Origin: Paralvinella palmiformis
Taxonomy: Eukaryota > Annelida > Polychaeta > Terebellida > Alvinellidae
Direction: 5' to 3'
Assembly: GCA_025642065.1 (NCBI GenBank)
Contig: JAODUP010001183.1
Coordinates: forward strand, 1-64,000
DNA: 64,000 bases
Within the stretch, counting starts at the first letter, position 1. Each line of letters begins with the position of its first letter. Under the pieces are notes generated by a model that was given only the letters and a program-made list of their open reading frames with translations, was not told the origin of the DNA and made no database searches. Position numbers and translations under genes: made by a program. Of the stretch, positions 22,725 to 33,059 are shown piece by piece.

Positions 22725-22990
22725 GACAATTTTACTCGTGGTCATCATGTGCCGGAGGTCGGAGGTTCGAATCCCAGCCGAGGCATTATAGTAGGAGGAG
22801 GTTTTCAGCGAACCAGGCAACCGGCAAGGTTTTCTCCGCCGAATATGCCAGCCATTGTAAATTCTAAATTTATTTAGAATTAGTCCCCATGGTGAAGCAG
22901 TAAGTTACAGACCATATGTGTCTCCCTCATTTGAGGTAGCCAGGCCACGTAAAATAACTGCCATTTCGGCCATTATTAGTATTATGCAGC
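22725..22990 (+). mobile_element. Possible third tRNA-like SINE
   Basis: GGAGGTTCGAATCCCAGCC is a good pol III B box. CGTGGTCATCATGTG upstream is a weak A-box position. The following GGCAAGGTTTTCTCCGCC and CATTTGAGGTAGCCAGG recall SINE bodies. Only one copy is seen here, so the call rests on the B box. Confidence 0.4.
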
Positions 22991-23635
22991 TGGGATCGAA
23001 AAATCACTTCGTATTAGGCTAGGATTCTTGTTATACATTTAGTTCTATCCAAGTTTATTTATTAAGGAAGCAAACGGCAGTTTGGCTGGACCAGGAAACT
23101 ATTTTATTTGAGATTTTAAGCCAATTGTCATTATAATAATTCGTTAGAGCTCTATCTATATAGTATCTGGCCGGAATGTGTGTTTCCACGGCTCCTGTAT
23201 TCATTTACGATTTAAAGGTCCAATTCTACACTTAATCTTCACGGGCATGAAATTGTACACGTAGATGCGTGACGAATGCTCAACTTCTCTTTTACAGTTA
23301 TGATATTTGAGATATCAATCCACAGATTAGTCCACTCAAATGCTGAGATCGTGCTACGTATTGTTCATTTATCATGTATTGTTATTACTAAATTGTGGCA
23401 TATGGTTACTATAACATGCATTTTCTGTACAATGAATAGTAGCATGATATGACCAGTGTGATTTGATTGTATTATTAATTGTAGCCATATAATAATAATG
23501 ACAGACAGATTAATCGCCAAAGGTTATTATTGGCTAAAATTGGACGCCAAATGAAGGTCATCTTAGGTCATCCGGATCTGTTTGCAACGACTAATTATAT
23601 CTATGAAATATCTCTGAGTTACGTGGTGATATTTG
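22991..23635. other. No recognisable feature
   Basis: AT-rich, no motif seen. Confidence 0.5.
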
Positions 23636-23639
23636 CATA

Positions 23640-23705
23640 AGTACACACGCACGCACGGGCTCACGCACGCGCACGGACTCACGCACACACAGATGCACGC
23701 ACATA

Positions 23706-23737
<32 letters not shown>
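23640..23737. repeat. CA/GCAC-rich tract and (TA)n
   Basis: Imperfect ACGC/CACA units to 23705, TA array at 23707-23737. Confidence 0.93.
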
Positions 23738-23739
<2 letters not shown>

Positions 23740-24165
23740 AGAACCCGTTAATCCGGACATCGTTTATCCGACAAATCCACTATCCGCTACATTATTGCCT
23801 GTGACGGATTTAGCTCCATTATAAATGACTCTTTAATCCAACACTTCATTTCTCCAACAGAATGTGACATTTCAATGTAAAATTACCTCGAAAATGCGAC
23901 AACATGAAAATGTTGCCAAATATTTCCGCTGGTTCAGTCATCCAAGACACACGAACATGTCGTTATGGGTCATTAACCTGCCCACCCGCGATAATTGCTA
24001 TACCATAACCAATTACAATCATCCTCGACCATACACACCGACAAATGATGCTTCCATTGTCTGTGCCTATTGAATATTAGTTTAAATACGAAGGTAGATC
24101 TTTATGATTTAAAAATGTGTGACACAGACTATCGGTATGTCACGCACTCGATATTCTGACATTCT

Positions 24166-24170
<5 letters not shown>
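23738..24170 (+). mobile_element. Repeat R4 copy 2, pogo/Tigger-like remnant
   Basis: Starts with CCCGTTAATCCGGACATCG and GTTTATCCGAC, which look like a pogo/Tigger-type terminal repeat. From TGTGACGGATTTAGC (23801) on it matches 19391-19925, with a deletion of about 170 bases relative to it near 24066. It ends in a TA/GA/TG tract as copy 1 does. No transposase frame. Confidence 0.55.
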
Positions 24171-24231
<61 letters not shown>

Positions 24232-24251
24232 AGAGAGATAAAGAGAATGTA

Positions 24252-24283
<32 letters not shown>

Positions 24284-24310
24284 TTTGTGTGTGTGTGTGT
24301 GTGTGTGAGA
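24171..24310. repeat. (TA)n-(GA)n-(TG)n compound array
   Basis: TA to 24228, GA units, then TG with minor breaks. Confidence 0.96.
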
Positions 24311-24870
24311 GAGATAGAGCAGGTGACCGGTACTTTTAATGTTGCCTGTAAACCCATTACTTCCTATTAGTGTAAGCTACAACATAGCATCAGCAAATGT
24401 GACGGAAACTCTGCCAAGAGTTGGTCAGCACTACACATCCGCTTCTGCATCAAGCGCACGTTATTAGACGCCTAGATTAACCGAAATCTGACAACAAACG
24501 AACCGCCAAATCATTAAATAGATCGCTTTATGTTCATCTTCTAGTTACGAACTAAACTCCAGGTAATGTGCCATCCTAGATAAGAAATATGTCGTGATAA
24601 AATATAGAAGTTCTCCTCTTCAAGGTATTAAGCTTGTTCACGGCCACTTATCTCTCGGTGATTAGATCACATGGACACGGTTTTATTTATGTGACTAATA
24701 TTGCACATCAGCTAAAAATATGGGAGTCACACTGGGGATTAACATCAGATAAAGTGGATTAGCCGACCAGAAATCTGATATTTATTATGTAGGAAGGAAT
24801 TATTTATTAGTGTTGTGGTACGTTATCTGATTACGTGTCTTGGTAACAAGTTTAATCCTCTCATATGGTA
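24311..24870. other. No recognisable feature
   Basis: No coding motif or shared repeat identified. Confidence 0.5.
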
Positions 24871-24879
24871 ACATACACT

Positions 24880-24942
24880 TGTGCGTGTGTGCGTGCTTGC
24901 GTATGTTTGGAAGGATATATCTGTGCGTGTTTTAGTGGATGA

Positions 24943-25013
<71 letters not shown>

Positions 25014-25111
25014 ATGTGAGTGTGTGAAAGTGAGGTAGAGAGAGAGGGGGAGGGAGAGGGAGAGATAGACAGAAACAGTGAGACCGAGAGACAATTTGTG
25101 TGTGAGAGAGA

Positions 25112-25155
<44 letters not shown>

Positions 25156-25175
25156 CTCTCTCTCTGTGTGTGTGT
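24880..25175. repeat. Compound GT/TA/GA microsatellite tract
   Basis: GT-like units, TA (24942-24966), GT, TA, GT (to 25012), GA/GGA-rich sequence, TA (25113-25151), CT and GT units. Confidence 0.95.
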
Positions 25176-25494
25176 ATGTGAATTAAGATGAGAACAATTT
25201 GACATATTGTGTACTCTCAGGATAATTTGATATTTCAACTTCAGATACTGAGATTTAATGATAATCAGATGGATGTGTGTTCATTTACGGTAATAGGGTG
25301 TTTAGGTTATGATTACTCACCCATATGATACAATTGCCTATGTCATTAACTGGTAGTTCTATCTCATATAGTTATCTACATATGACATAATAGGTCAATA
25401 AAGGCTGCAGCTGCTGCATGATTCCTCTCTAATTCCTGCATTCGAAAACATTCAGCTGTTAGGTATATTTTATTCACTTTTATAACACACACAG

Positions 25495-25805
25495 AAAGAT
25501 ACAGCAACTGAAAAATAGCTATAAATAGGGCTGCTTAGATAATTAAGATAAACCTTCTCACTACTGCCGTGATCTGACTTAGGTGTTTTACACCCAAACT
25601 CCACGGCTGTAGGTGATAGCATTTTGATTTTGCTTGGCGGCTTAGGGACTGGTGAGACATTACACATGTCCCAGCAAGAAAAGTCGCCACTCTGGATTCA
25701 GTCCCCTGAAGAAACGTCCAGAGTTTGAATTCACGGTTCGAGATTATCTGTGCCTGTGCCTTATTATACACAGCTAAAACACACATTGCCCGTGCCAGAG
25801 ATTGA
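25495..25805 (+). repeat. Dispersed repeat R1, copy 2 (5'-truncated)
   Basis: Begins at GAAAGATACAGCAACTG, which is internal to the copy at 42075, and runs to the shared end CACACATTGCCCGTGCCAG. The TGGGTGT-type hairpin here has one arm change (TAGGTGT, 25580-25596). Confidence 0.85.
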
Positions 25806-26329
25806 GATTCGCGTTTTCTTTTTATCAATTTACTTTAATAGAACAAATGGTTTATTTAAGTAACATGAGATTTATCGCGGTAAACAGGTAGGCTATTCTA
25901 CGTTACAAAATACCGCCATCAACCTGTGATGGAAAGCGTCATGCTTCAGTTGCGCGTAAACGTAAAGAATGCATTAATCAAATGAGCCGTGTCGGTTGAC
26001 GGTTTTGTTACGATTTATAAACAGGTCTTTGATTAACAAATGACGTGTCTATCTGAGCTACGGCGCCTCGTTGATGGCAAATATTGGATGTTCATCAGCG
26101 GGAAGCTGGTGTTTCACGAGCAAACCGTTAAAAGGGAGAAGAGTCATTCACGACAGTAGACAACCTAACACTTCTCGACCAACATTGATTCCGAACTTAA
26201 GCGCAAATAGTTTTGCAACGTTCTGATATTTAGTGGTTTTCCTATGTCATTATTTTCTAGTCGACTGTGGCCATTGAATAAATCTAGTCATTCTCAATAA
26301 TGTGAAAATACAACGCGTTTATATCCAAT
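25806..26329. other. No recognisable feature
   Basis: Unique sequence, no coding motif. Confidence 0.5.
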
Positions 26330-26580
26330 TTTTTCATCTAGATAGTGATTTATTTTAATATAAATTTTGTTTTAAATTTATTTGTCCTATTTTTGTTGTT
26401 CTTATATTATTACGTCATAATACTAAACACCACTACATCATAATATTTCATTTTACAGGAAATGTATATTTTATCATATCATTTTAACAATTGACTTGGA
26501 TATGTCTTTCATTGTAAAGCACTTTTGAACATAATATATTTATGAAAGGGGTGTTATATAAATATGGTATATTCATAAAT
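26330..26580 (+). mobile_element. LINE 3' end fragment (CR1/L2-like)
   Basis: TTGTAAAGCACTTTTGAAC then GGGTGTTATATAAATATGG has the layout of the 3' terminus of many CR1/L2-type LINEs (AGCGCxTTGA...GCGCTATATAAAT). The same layout closes the relics at 48490 and 63230. No coding part remains, so it is severely 5'-truncated. Confidence 0.5.
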
Positions 26581-26743
26581 AAAATGCCTGTTGACCAGTT
26601 TTCGGTGAAACGGAACGCAACACAGTAAATGCGAGCGTTATTTGTTGTTTTTCATAGTTGATATAGGGGCATTAAACATAATCAGTAAACTCAATATTTT
26701 TCCCCGGCCAAAAAACAATTTTACTTTTTTCGCCTTTCATACA

Positions 26744-26764
26744 CTATATATATATATATATATA

Positions 26765-26799
<35 letters not shown>
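26744..26799. repeat. (TA)n microsatellite
   Basis: TA array with one break, ending exactly at the SINE head. Confidence 0.95.
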
Positions 26800-26803
<4 letters not shown>

Positions 26804-26964
26804 CGCCTCCGTGGTCTAGCGGTAGCGTGCTGGACCACAGATCACTATCCCTGTGTCCGAATCTCGGCGTAGACATATCTGAAGGTTGTTTCGTCTTTCA
26901 CTTCGCCCTCATTAGCTTTGAAGCCTACCTTGTGCACAAAAATGGTCGTAAAACATCAATTATC

Positions 26965-26966
<2 letters not shown>
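26800..26966 (+). mobile_element. SINE family S, full length
   Basis: Head GGGCGCCTCCGTGGTCTAGC (A box inside), B-box region GTGTCCGAATCTCGG, body, and tail GTAAAACATCAATTATCAT. It lies between two TA arrays. Confidence 0.9.

Positions 26967-27056
<90 letters not shown>
26967..27056. repeat. (TA)n microsatellite
   Basis: About 90 bases of TA after the SINE tail. Confidence 0.97.
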
Positions 27057-27058
<2 letters not shown>

Positions 27059-27137
27059 ACTCTGTATTTTCAGTTTCATCACAAACGACACCATGACAAA
27101 ATTTAAACATACATGTCTCTTCACATACAATCTCATC

Positions 27138-27139
<2 letters not shown>

Positions 27140-27222
<83 letters not shown>
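27140..27222. repeat. (TA)n microsatellite
   Basis: About 83 bases of TA. Confidence 0.97.
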
Positions 27223-27228
<6 letters not shown>

Positions 27229-27274
27229 ACTATATAAACTTACTTGTACTATCAAAGAATTGTTAAATTAGGGG

Positions 27275-27751
27275 ATGAATCATTGCCATAGTTCAGCGTA
27301 TAAGATAAAAGAATTAGACATGGATGGATTACAGTTAAGTAGCGGGAAGTGGTCGTCTTTGTTCGGGTTCAGCTGCACGACATGGGCAGCATTAATATCT
27401 CCCGTTCGACGTCGAGGAATGAGGATTATCGGGGCGGACAGTTCAGATAAACAAGGAGTAGATGCCACCTCGCTCGGCGTTTCTCCATCCAGACGAATGG
27501 CCGGCAGTCGGTTTTCGCATAAATACGACGCCATCCCGCTCCGAGTCAATCCGGAACCGAAGTCGGCCCGCGTTTGTCCGAGGTTAAATGAAGTGGCCCC
27601 GAACTGCGCCTGGAAACGACTGATATACGAGCCACTGAGCCGTCCCGGAGGTCATCGGAATATTCAGGGGTTCGAAGCGAATCCGGATCAAACGCCACAT
27701 CAGCCACCGCCCGAAAACGAATGCTACAGAAAAGGTTCCTTGTTTGAGTAA
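27275..27751 (+). CDS. Candidate coding ORF or exon, 158 codons, function unknown
   Basis: Longest open frame in the window free of simple repeats, in a local GC-rich island between AT-rich flanks. The product would have a soluble, Arg/Pro-rich character: SPVRRRGMRIIGAD early, WKRLIYEPLSRPGG at about residues 113-126, and a Pro-rich end (HQPPPENECYRK). No signal peptide, membrane segment or known domain is seen. The opposite strand is also open over 27280-27549 (reads GMASYLCENRLPAIRL) and 27584-27775, so strand is uncertain. It could be an exon on either strand, a young repeat, or chance in GC-rich DNA. Confidence 0.25.
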   Translation: MNHCHSSAYKIKELDMDGLQLSSGKWSSLFGFSCTTWAALISPVRRRGMRIIGADSSDKQGVDATSLGVSPSRRMAGSRFSHKYDAIPLRVNPEPKSARVCPRLNEVAPNCAWKRLIYEPLSRPGGHRNIQGFEANPDQTPHQPPPENECYRKGSLFE

Positions 27752-27775
27752 ATTTTTAGATTTATACAGAAACAA

Positions 27776-28060
27776 ATGGCTTGATGTATTCTGTATGCTA
27801 GACTATTGGATATAAGGTCCATTGTCTGATTTTATTCATTGATGCGTGTATCAGCACTTCCGGGGCGTCAATTTCTTCAGCTGTATACATAAACTGCCAA
27901 CGAAAAAGTCATATACCTCATTGTAGAATAACGCCCTACCATGGTTATGCACTGAATGCTATTTAGAAACTTCCAATATTCGTTTCTGTTTTTCGATTGT
28001 TACACAGGAATAGAATGAGTCAATAATTCAAACAATTGACACTTTTTGAAAACAATAATT
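27776..28060. other. No recognisable feature
   Basis: Unique AT-rich sequence. Confidence 0.5.
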
Positions 28061-28245
28061 GTGGGCGCCTCCATGGCCTAACTGCTAGCGCAGTTAGCCA
28101 GTAGTCTATGCTATCTGGGTTCAATCTCTGATCGGGTTATATCTGCAGGGTGTTTGACATTGCAGTTCTCCTCATTACTTGAGGAGATATCACGACCCAT
28201 TTAGCTTCCCTTGTGCACAAAAGTGCCCGAAAAACAGCGATATTT
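28061..28245 (+). mobile_element. SINE family S, full length but diverged
   Basis: Head GGGCGCCTCCATGGCCTAAC, B-box GGGTTCAATCTCTGATCGG, body CCCATTTAGCTTCCCTTGTG and CACAAAAGTGCCCGAAAAAC. The A-box region has an insertion relative to other copies, so this is an older or distinct subfamily. Confidence 0.8.
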
Positions 28246-28750
28246 GAAAACAGGAACCTTCCGTTGAAACTTTGTTTCCCGAAACATGCTGTAATCGCTT
28301 ATAATTTTTTTTTAAATAATCCTTTCAACAAATAACTGACGTTGATATGAAGTCTATGGACTACACCGGCCGTCTATCGTGGAATTGGGTTATTCGACGG
28401 TGCGAGAGACCGGCCTTGATTAATTTGGAATTATAGGCCAAGCTGTTAAATCCCTATTGTCACAGTGAATGGTGATTAATTACAAGAGTATTGCTTCTTA
28501 GCCCGAGGTATCCAATAGGTAGTCATTCATCTTCACCTGATTAGCTGTCAGGTGAATGAAGGTGACATGCCCTCAATGGCGTATGACCAGAATCGTAAAT
28601 GATCGTTTAGTTAGTGAGAATTCGGTTGTTAGAAGATTGTAGCATTGTATCAGCGCGCCACTATATCCTTCATCTATTATCGTGTTAATGCACGCAATGA
28701 AAGTTTACATCATTGTTTTATAAACACACTTCATTACTTCATTGTTTTAT
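28246..28750. other. No recognisable feature
   Basis: 28695-28760 holds a short direct repeat of CATTGTTTTATAAACACAC. Nothing else stands out. Confidence 0.5.
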
Positions 28751-28801
28751 AAACACACAAACACGTGCACACGCAAACACACACACACACACACACACAC
28801 G
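28751..28801. repeat. (CA)n microsatellite
   Basis: Imperfect then perfect CA, about 28 perfect bases. Confidence 0.95.
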
Positions 28802-29149
28802 ATATTTCGTTCTAGTCCAGTAATAATCCATTGTGCGGTATTGCTACTTTGTTTATATTTTAGTTAAATCGCTTCAGTGAGTCCATACTGAGTTAGTGTA
28901 TATTATCTTTGTTATGAACAAACTGTAATGTTTGTTAACACGCTGAAGCTATATATAGGGCTTGAATTTTCACTTAGGTTAGAGAAGAACTTCGACGCCA
29001 GACCAGTCGGACGTGTATTGATCCATGGTTCATATAGGTAGGATTTATTCAGTTATTCGAACCCAGAATAAAGCTGAGGTCAGCATCTGAGGTGACGAAA
29101 TCCTTTATATACAGGTTTCTTTTGGACCACAGAAAATTACTGTTGAATG

Positions 29150-29545
29150 TAAACTGTGGTATCAAAATAGTTGATGATATGTATGTAGCAAATCACCATT
29201 GAACCACACGCACGTGTTGTTTGTTGCGAGCTGTGGTATCAAATGGTATGTTTTTACGTGCTTCCGCTTTTTGTACGTAGCCTGCATGTAGCCGCTTTCC
29301 TGTGGGCGTGACATATTTGTCGCGTACGAAAAGGAATTAGCTGGTTGCCACAGGCTGATGAGTAGACCAGACACATGGTTAGGTATACGCACACATTTAT
29401 CAATATGTGGAGGTATGGAACATTTTATTTTTAGATTAATGTATGTACAGTTGTATTTAGATTTATGGAGGTAGGTTTCGAAGGATGTTTAGATATGTTG
29501 ATGCTCTGTGCCTGTTGCCTCTTACTATGTACCCTAAAACACACA
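29150..29545 (+). repeat. Dispersed repeat R2, copy b (longest)
   Basis: Matches 20188-20470 (minus), 31715-31995 and 32625-33020. It has an internal duplication: ACTGTGGTATCAAA at the start and GCTGTGGTATCAAATGG about 75 bases later. The 3' end GTGCCTGTTGCCTC leads straight into CA-type microsatellite. No coding capacity. Confidence 0.85.
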
Positions 29546-29685
29546 CACATACACGCACACACATACACATACACATACACGCACATGTACATGCGCGCGC
29601 ACACGCACATATACGGACGGACAGAGGCGCGTACAAGCACGCACGCACGCGTACATACACAAGTACACACACACGCACACAGGAT
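29541..29685. repeat. CA/ACGC-rich microsatellite tract
   Basis: Imperfect CA, CATA and ACGC units following the R2 tail. Confidence 0.93.
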
Positions 29686-29869
29686 ATGCTGAAGAAGGAT
29701 GACTCAATACAAAGAAGTGAGCATAATACCTAAATTATATGAGAAGGCCCTCCAGATCTCATCCAGTGATATCCATAATAATGAATGGAGTGAAGACATG
29801 GCCAATGCCATGTTACGTCATTGGTTAACTATTGAAACTTAATGAATCAGAAAGTCATTTTGACCCCCT

Positions 29870-30440
29870 GTTCTAACAATAATGGTAATATGATTAATCT
29901 TTCTTGTTATATTCTTCCGGAAAAGGAGATTATTTGTTAAACAACAATCAAGAATGCAGTAGAAAATTAAAAATCAAATATTTCTTTAGATGTTAAAAAG
30001 TAAGATCCTTGTGCCTAAATCCATCAGGACCCAACTGATAAAGTCATAGAGCCAAATATCCTTAAGTGTAATTTAAACTTCGTTATGTAGGTGATATATT
30101 AATAGTATAACCCCATGTTGAAAGGGCATTTTATGGATTCCTTGATATATTGACCAAAAACGAACTACCGATTAGATTTAGGGTTATCTATAATACATAA
30201 GCAGAAAATTAATTTCTTGCATGCAAATATATTTAAAGATCCAGAAATGAAAATGGACTGCTAACATATATCTTCTTTAAGCGAAATGGGCCGACACGCA
30301 TGGACTCTTACGTAAGGATTGTTTTTAGCTCAAACATATACTATTTCAGAATCTGTTAACAAATTACAGACTTTAATGAACGTGTTCGCATATTCTGTTT
30401 TATTCATTATGCAAAAGGAAATAGTCAAAAAGATGGCTGC
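29870..30440 (+). pseudogene. Degenerate Penelope-like reverse transcriptase relic
   Basis: With several frame changes, recognisable pieces appear in the right order: INLSCYILPEKEI (about 29905-29940, like the NLS-x-LT-x-E block), PHVERAFYGFLDILTKNEL (30110-30165), KINFLHANIFKDPEME (30200-30245, like the INFLD-x-TI block), then TYIFFKRN. This order fits the Penelope-like reverse transcriptase group. The catalytic YxDD would fall near 30080, where only a damaged trace (VMxVIY) is seen. No GIY-YIG endonuclease is visible. The call rests on pattern memory, without a search. Confidence 0.4.
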
Positions 30441-30472
30441 GCGACATTAAAGGTAACGCTGTCTGGGGAACC

Positions 30473-31015
30473 TTGATAAGAAAAGATAGGAGAATGTTAT
30501 ACAACCAACCAAATATGATGACGTAGCCCAAGTTTGGAATTTTCAAAAATGGCAAACTATAAGATCATAACACAAAAGGGGGAATATTGTGAATATTGTC
30601 ACCAACACAAAATCTAGGGGTTCCAATACACTTCTAGCAAAATGGCCAACTTAAAAATTGTTTCTCGACCCCTTAATGGTTTTTTATTTAATATCTCTAA
30701 AAAATTTAAACCCAAAAAAATTAATGTAATTACTTTGGTAAAAAAAAAGAAATTTCCCGTGAATAGAACTAAACCCGGGCCAAAAAATTTATTGTGACAG
30801 CGCGATTAAATTTAAAAAAATATGTTTTTGGGCATTTTTCATGCAAGAATTCTAGAACATTGGTTAGATTAAAAAAGTGCTTGTTCAAAACCAGACTTTT
30901 AATGTTTAACATTTAAATTTCCCAGTTTTGAAATACCTACTATACTGGTTTCAAAAACCACTGGAAAAAAGTAAAAAAATCGCGAAACATTATGGATATA
31001 TACTCTACCCACATT
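30473..31015 (+). repeat. Direct repeat D, noisy copy
   Basis: Starts CCTTGATAAGAAAAGATAGG and matches 31021-31495 closely for the first 130 bases. It then becomes homopolymer-rich (many AAAA, CCC, GGG runs) while keeping the same order of words. It looks like either an old pseudo-LTR or a low-quality duplicate of the next copy. Confidence 0.75.
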
Positions 31016-31020
31016 ATAAC

Positions 31021-31495
31021 CTTGATAAGAAAAGATAGGAGGATGTTATACAACCAACCAAATATGATAACGTAGTCCAATTTGTTGTACCATTTTCAAA
31101 AATGGCTAACGTCATAAAATCATAACACAAAAAGAAGAGCTGAATGATTATGAAAATAGTTATCACCACAGCACCAAATCCAGCAAGTTCCTTATCTTCT
31201 AGCAAAATGCAAGAAAACGTTATATAAAATAATCTCTTCTCGAGCCCTGATTAGGTTTTCTATTAATGCATCTCAGGTAAAACAACTTAAACCCAATTAC
31301 AAAATTGGAACATTGGTTTATTTTGATTATAGAAATTGCTCTTTGTTCTAGACACAGACTATTAATGCTAACAGTTCCTAGATTCATGTTTTGAAATAAA
31401 ACAGTAGCTGGCGGATTCTAGCATAAACATTTGCTGGCAAAGTAAATACTTTAGACACATGCGCTTGAAAAAGAATTTTTACAACCGAAACTAGT
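31021..31495 (+). repeat. Direct repeat D, clean copy
   Basis: Second copy of the duplication, 548 bases from the first start to start. Near its end, CCGAAACTAGTC (31483-31494) has the same design as the 3' half of the hammerhead at 5755-5764 (GAAA, self-complementary ACTAGT, C). The CTGATGA half is not intact. The pair may be terminal repeats of the Penelope-like relic just upstream. Confidence 0.6.
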
Positions 31496-31496
31496 C

Positions 31497-31601
31497 ATAT
31501 TATTTGGGCAGGGTGAAATATCTTATATTACTGCTGTTGTGGGAGGTATTAGAATTATAACTAGATTTTATTATATGTTCTAATATCTAAGCTTTATTTT
31601 C

Positions 31602-31666
<65 letters not shown>

Positions 31667-31720
31667 CTATACGAACACCTGAACCCGCGCCTTTATTATA
31701 TATAACGTAACACACAGACA
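31497..31720 (+). repeat. Dispersed repeat R3, copy 2, with embedded (TA)n
   Basis: Matches 1055-1290. A TA array at 31603-31661 interrupts it, and the end CCGCGCCTTTATTATATATA is the shared tail. Confidence 0.7.
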
Positions 31721-31995
31721 CATGAATGTAGCCGCTTCCCTGTGCCCTGACATATTTGTGGCGTGCAAAAAGTGGATTAGCTGTGTCCCACAGGCTGAGA
31801 AGTATCCCAGACACAAGTATAGGACAACGATTGTTTAGATATATGGAGATGTTGAGCATTTTATATTTAGATTGAAGTATTTACAGTTTAATTTATGTAT
31901 GCGGAGGTATAGGTCTCAAAGGAAGTTTAGACGTTGATGTTCTGAGCCAGTGCCACTATATAGGTAACCTAAAACACACATTGCCCATGCCAGAA
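31715..31995 (+). repeat. Dispersed repeat R2, copy c (5'-truncated)
   Basis: Begins at ATGAATGTAGCCGCTTCCC and ends CCTAAAACACACATTGCCC, the same end as R1. It follows the R3 tail directly. Confidence 0.8.
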
Positions 31996-31999
31996 ATCA

Positions 32000-32214
32000 G
32001 ACATACTTCGATCCAGATGTATTATTACAACAACGTAACAAAGTTATGCCGTTAATACAAGAGCTTTGCTATGTATAATGTTGAGTCTGTATTGTTGTCC
32101 TCTTATATGGTCTGGCAAGCAACCTATTAATTCACACAAGGCTGTTTAATGGATTTATCTTCCTGGAAGCGTTTGTTACTCCGACGTACATCGCCACGGG
32201 CATTAAGCTGGGGC
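32000..32214. other. No recognisable feature
   Basis: Unique sequence. Confidence 0.5.
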
Positions 32215-32400
32215 CAGATGTTTGGCCCCATATTATAATTAGGCTACACACCATAAAGGAAAATTTTTTGAAAGTATGGCTATTATAACCCGGGCGGGGT
32301 TTTTAAAAATTTTGCCAAAGGTTTATCGGAAAGGGTCTTGCCCCGAAAAATTTTTTTGGGGTTTGGGGGTTTTTTTTCAAAAAAATGTTAGGTTTGGAAA
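32215..32400. other. Probable low-quality sequence
   Basis: Unusually dense homopolymer runs of all four bases in close succession (CCCGGGCGGGGTTTTT, TTTTTTTGGGGTTTGGGGG). This is typical of miscalled read ends and unlike the flanks. The open frame covering it on minus (32303-32611) should not be trusted. Confidence 0.6.
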
Positions 32401-32624
32401 AAAAGGATTCAACGTTTAGCGTAATAATCCAGCAGCGCTTCTTCAATTTTGAGCGAATGCACTTCACTGCTTCCAATGGTAGTTCAAATTTCCTTGAACA
32501 AACTGTAATGTTGGAAGCGAAGGATTCCCACCTTACTCCAAAAATTTGGGCTATACCATGGGTTTGTTGAAATTTTTCTATTGAATAAATGGGATCTTTT
32601 GAACGAAACATACAACTACTCCTG

Positions 32625-33020
32625 ATTAAACTGTGGTGTCAAAGTAGTTATCTTATGTATATATTAATTTCATCACTTGAACCACAAGCACCTGCTACTT
32701 CACTGTGTGCTGTGGTGTCAAACGGTATTTTTTGTACGTGCTTCCGCTTTGTACGTAACCTGCATGTAGCCGTTTCCTTTGTGGGCATGACATATTTGTC
32801 GTATACGGAAAGCGGTTTAGATAGGCCCCACAACCTAATGAGTAGCCCACACACATGTTTACGATTGTCTTAGATATGTGAAAATGTAGAACATTTTATA
32901 TTTAGATTGCTCTATGTCTAGTTGTTATTTATTTATATCAAGGTATAGGTCTCAAAGAATGTTTAGATGTTGATGTTCTGAGCCAGTGCCAATATATATG
33001 TATCCTAAGACACACAGAAC
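32625..33020 (+). repeat. Dispersed repeat R2, copy d
   Basis: Matches 29150-29545 along its length, including both GTGGTGTCAAA words and GTACGTGCTTCCGC. It ends in the shared tail then CACACAG. Confidence 0.85.
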
Positions 33021-33059
33021 CACACACACGTGAGTGTCTGCGTGTGTGTTTTGAGAATT

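Noticed and set aside
22725..22800. Possible functional tRNA gene at the good B box
   Set aside because: No acceptor-stem pairing or clear A box; better read as a SINE head.
29340..29375. CTGATGAG in repeat R2 with GAAAA upstream, as a possible permuted hammerhead
   Set aside because: Stem pairing is only 2-3 bp, and the words are not conserved in the R2 copies at 31760-31800 and 32800-32840.
32303..32611. 102-codon minus frame
   Set aside because: Half of it lies in the homopolymer-rich stretch that looks miscalled.
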